Origin: an uncultured Lachnospiraceae bacterium
Lineage (GTDB): Bacteria; Bacillota; Clostridia; Lachnospirales; Lachnospiraceae
Reading direction: 5' to 3'
Assembly: GCA_902783095.1 (NCBI GenBank)
Contig: CACZPX010000140.1
Span: 1 to 7,385, forward strand
DNA length: 7,385 nt
The translations under genes and the position numbers were made by a program. This document shows, piece after piece, positions 5,156-7,385 of this stretch. The notes below the pieces were generated by a model. The model was not told the DNA's origin and made no database searches. It worked only from the letters and a program-made list of their open reading frames with translations. Numbering within the stretch: the stretch's first letter is position 1; every line of letters starts with the position of its first letter.

Positions 5156-6922
5156 TTACATTTTGTCTGCCGCTTCAAATCCCAGCATATCGATGCAGTC
5201 GTTCAACACTTTCAGCGTAAACTGCAGCAGAGCGATATATCCGGCCTTTTTTGTTTCATCCGGCTCCGCAAGGATGCGCGTCTCATGATAGAACGAGGAG
5301 AAGGCGTTCGCGATCTCGTAGATGTACTGGCACAGCCGGTGCGGCGCCAGTTCGCGGCAGGCGCCTTCGATCACTTCGTTGGCGCGGGCCAGGACCAGCT
5401 GCAGCGTCTTTTCCGCAGGAGAGGCCGCCGGCCGGATGGCTGCCGCAGCCGTGGCACCGGCCGTCTCCGCCGCCTTGCGCAGGATGGACTTGATGCGCAC
5501 GATGCAGTAGAGGATATAGGGGCCGGTGTTGCCTTCAAAGGAGATGAACTTCTCCACGTTGAACACGTAGTCCTTGGAGGCCTGGTTGGAGAGGTCGCCG
5601 TACTTTAAGGCGGCCAGGCCGATCACCTTCGCCTGCGCCTTTGCCTCTTCCTCGGTCAGTTCCTCGTTGTCCTTGATGCGCTCGTACACCGCGTCGTTGA
5701 TGTCCGCGATCAGATGCTCCAGGCGCATCACGCCGCCGTCGCGCGTCTTGAAGGGCTTGCCGTCCTCGCCGTTCATGGTGCCGAAGCCCAGAAACGCCAG
5801 ACGGGTCTCTTCCGGCACGATGCCGGCCTTCTTGGCCACGCGGAAGACCTGCTTAAAGTGCATGTCCTGGCGCTTGTCCACAACGTAGATCACCTCGTCC
5901 GGCGCGTAGAGCTGCTCGCGCTCCACCAGGGTGGCGAGGTCCGTAGTGGCGTACAGGGAGGCGCCGTCGGATTTTACGATCAGGCAGGGCGGGATCTCCT
6001 TGGCGTCCGTGGGCTCGGCCACGTCGATCACCATGGCGCCTTCGCTCTCGTATAAGAGCCCCTGGTCCTTGAACGATTGGATCATGTCGGGGATATACTT
6101 CTGCGCGTCGCTTTCGCCCTTCCACAGGTCAAAGTGGACGTTCAGGTTGGAGTAATTCTTCTTTAAGTCCGCCACGGAGATGCGGATGATGTGCGAAAAC
6201 AGCGCGTAGTAGCCGGGATCGCCCTGCTGCAGCTTCACGGTCGCGGCGTGCGCGGCGGCGGCAAAGTCCGCGTCCGTCTTGGAGCGCGCGCTGGCGGCCG
6301 GATAGATGGCTTCCAGGTCGGAGATGGTAAACGGCGCCTCGGCCGGATACTCCCCGGTATAGCCCTCGATAAAGTAGGGCAGGTCGGGATGCGCCTCCTT
6401 TGTAGCCTCGATGATCAGGCCCATCTGCAGGCCCCAGTCGCCCAGGTGCACGTCGCCGATCACGTCGTAGCCGTTGTAGGCGTACATGCGCTTGACGCTC
6501 TCGCCGATGATGGCCGCGCGCAGGTGCCCGATGTGGAGCGGCTTGGCCACGTTGGCGCCGCCGTAGTCGATGATCGCGGTCTTGCCGCGGCCGATGGCGG
6601 AGGTGCCGAGCTTTTCGGCCTGGGCCGTCTCGTTCAGGTAGGCGGCCAGCGCCTCCTGCGAAAGGCTCAGGTTGATGAAGCCGGGTTTCACGGCCTCAGC
6701 CTTCGCGAAGGTCTCGTCCTTTGCCAGTACTTCCACGGCCTTTTCCGCAAGGCCCAGCGGGGCGGTATGCAGCGATTTGGCGGCTGCCATGGCGCCGTTG
6801 CACTGGAACTCGCACAGGTCCGGCCGGTTGGAGACGCTCGCCCGCGCGTACTGCGCCGGGATGCCGGCTTCTTCAAACGCGGCGGTCAGTTTGTCGTTGA
6901 TCAGTTCGATGATGGTCTTCAT
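5156..6922 (-). CDS. argS: Arginyl-tRNA synthetase
   Basis: The 588-residue class I synthetase charges tRNA-Arg with arginine using ATP in the cytoplasm, and its length fits the family. The N-terminal ~110 residues form the additional domain that contacts tRNA (MKTIIELINDKLTAAF, SNRPDLCEFQCNGAM). The Rossmann domain carries the HIGH motif at 130-133 (NVAKPLHIGHLRAAIIG) and, in place of a canonical KMSK, the ArgRS-typical loop DGKPFKTRDGG at 387-397. Other family landmarks are GDVHLGDWGLQMGLI, SDGASLYATTDLA and the DALR anticodon-binding domain from about residue 466 (GPYILYCIVRIKSIL). The protein ends in Met, as ArgRS usually does. The start is supported by AAAGGA (complement of 6930-6935), 7 nt upstream. 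It follows mgtE by 21 bp, so the two are likely co-transcribed. No T-box leader fits in that gap and no terminator hairpin is visible after the stop, so some read-through into mscL is possible. Confidence 0.97.
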   Translation of the reverse strand: MKTIIELINDKLTAAFEEAGIPAQYARASVSNRPDLCEFQCNGAMAAAKSLHTAPLGLAEKAVEVLAKDETFAKAEAVKPGFINLSLSQEALAAYLNETAQAEKLGTSAIGRGKTAIIDYGGANVAKPLHIGHLRAAIIGESVKRMYAYNGYDVIGDVHLGDWGLQMGLIIEATKEAHPDLPYFIEGYTGEYPAEAPFTISDLEAIYPAASARSKTDADFAAAAHAATVKLQQGDPGYYALFSHIIRISVADLKKNYSNLNVHFDLWKGESDAQKYIPDMIQSFKDQGLLYESEGAMVIDVAEPTDAKEIPPCLIVKSDGASLYATTDLATLVEREQLYAPDEVIYVVDKRQDMHFKQVFRVAKKAGIVPEETRLAFLGFGTMNGEDGKPFKTRDGGVMRLEHLIADINDAVYERIKDNEELTEEEAKAQAKVIGLAALKYGDLSNQASKDYVFNVEKFISFEGNTGPYILYCIVRIKSILRKAAETAGATAAAAIRPAASPAEKTLQLVLARANEVIEGACRELAPHRLCQYIYEIANAFSSFYHETRILAEPDETKKAGYIALLQFTLKVLNDCIDMLGFEAADKM

Positions 6923-6943
6923 AAAACGTTCCTTTAAATGTAT

Positions 6944-7385
6944 TTAAAACAATAATGCTTTCGCGGTCGCAAAGTAGATGAGCAGCGAGAGCGCATCCAC
7001 GATGGTGGTGATAAAGGGGCTCGCCATCACGGCGGGATCAAAGCCCAGCTTTTTGGCCAGCATGGGCAGGGTGCAGCCGATCAGCTTGGCGATCACCACG
7101 GTAAGGGCGATGGCAAAGCTCACCACGAGCCCTACCACGACGGTGACGTCCGTGTTGCCCAGCATCAGGCGGTCCACTAAAAAGAGCTTGCCAAAGCAGA
7201 CGACGGAGAGCGTCAGGCCGCACAGAATGGACGTGCGGAATTCCTTAAAGACGATGGTGGGCAGGTCGGAAAACTCCACGTCGCCCAGGGAGATGGCACG
7301 GATCACCGAAACGGAGGCCTGGGAGCCGGAATTGCCGCCGGTGTCCATGAGCATCGGGATAAAGGCGGTCAGCACCACCTGTGCC
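6944..7385 (-). CDS. mgtE: Magnesium transporter MgtE, C-terminal part (5' end outside window)
   Basis: The frame is open through the right edge; the GTG at 7378 is internal. The 146 visible residues are about the last third of a protein usually near 450 residues and cover much of the transmembrane domain. Recognisable features are the helix AFIPMLMDTGGNSGSQASV (the conserved GGN-GSQ of MgtE), the cytoplasmic segment SLGDVEFSD, a long hydrophobic helix (VVVGLVVSFAIALTVVIAKLIG), the loop KKLGFDPAVMASPFITT, and the last helix with an Asp (IVDALSLLIYF) 17 residues from the C-terminus. That Asp matches the position of the Mg2+-coordinating residue in the MgtE pore. MgtE is a homodimeric, Mg2+-gated Mg2+ channel of the cytoplasmic membrane. 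The N-terminal gating domain and CBS pair would lie outside the window. Confidence 0.92.
   Translation of the reverse strand, partial: AQVVLTAFIPMLMDTGGNSGSQASVSVIRAISLGDVEFSDLPTIVFKEFRTSILCGLTLSVVCFGKLFLVDRLMLGNTDVTVVVGLVVSFAIALTVVIAKLIGCTLPMLAKKLGFDPAVMASPFITTIVDALSLLIYFATAKALLF

Noticed and set aside
6191..6937. A 248-codon + strand frame opposite argS.
   Set aside because: Composition (Gly, Val, Arg, His, Asp) is typical of an antisense shadow, and the argS motifs on the other strand are unmistakable.

Overview
The window looks like chromosomal DNA of a Gram-positive member of the Clostridia, most plausibly a gut-type Lachnospiraceae relative with moderately high GC. This is an inference from three things: a modular MBG/Cna-B surface protein with a C-terminal sorting-type tail, strong AGGAGG-type ribosome binding sites, and a BTAD regulator with a degenerate GGDEF-like C-terminus of the kind common in Clostridia. 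No plasmid, phage, transposon, CRISPR, tRNA or rRNA signal was seen.

Left half (+ strand). Bases 1-2028 hold the 3' part of a large cell-surface protein: MBG-type modules, a DUF11-like module, three Cna-B modules that keep the residues for isopeptide cross-links, and a membrane anchor preceded by an atypical PKMGD sequence. A textbook hairpin terminator (2067-2094) closes it. An AT-rich intergenic stretch then carries a putative promoter and an 8-bp tandem direct repeat upstream of a two-gene operon. The operon encodes a secreted or membrane-anchored transglutaminase-like protein (2256-3377) and, overlapping it by ATGA, a BTAD/SARP-like regulator (3374-4564).

Right half (- strand). Reading leftward from the right edge are the C-terminal part of an MgtE magnesium transporter (runs off the window), argS (arginyl-tRNA synthetase) 21 bp behind it, and mscL (large-conductance mechanosensitive channel) with its own promoter. 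mscL converges on the regulator gene, and the two share a near-symmetric hairpin (4605-4642) that can terminate transcription from both sides.

Functionally, the right half is ordinary housekeeping. The left half is the accessory, more interesting part: an adhesin-like surface protein followed by a translationally coupled pair of an extracytoplasmic transglutaminase-fold protein and a cytoplasmic transcription factor. The direct repeat in the operon's promoter resembles in layout the tandem sites bound by SARP regulators, so autoregulation is a testable hypothesis. I did not find a clearly unprecedented system. The best candidate for an undescribed unit is the coupled transglutaminase-like/BTAD pair.
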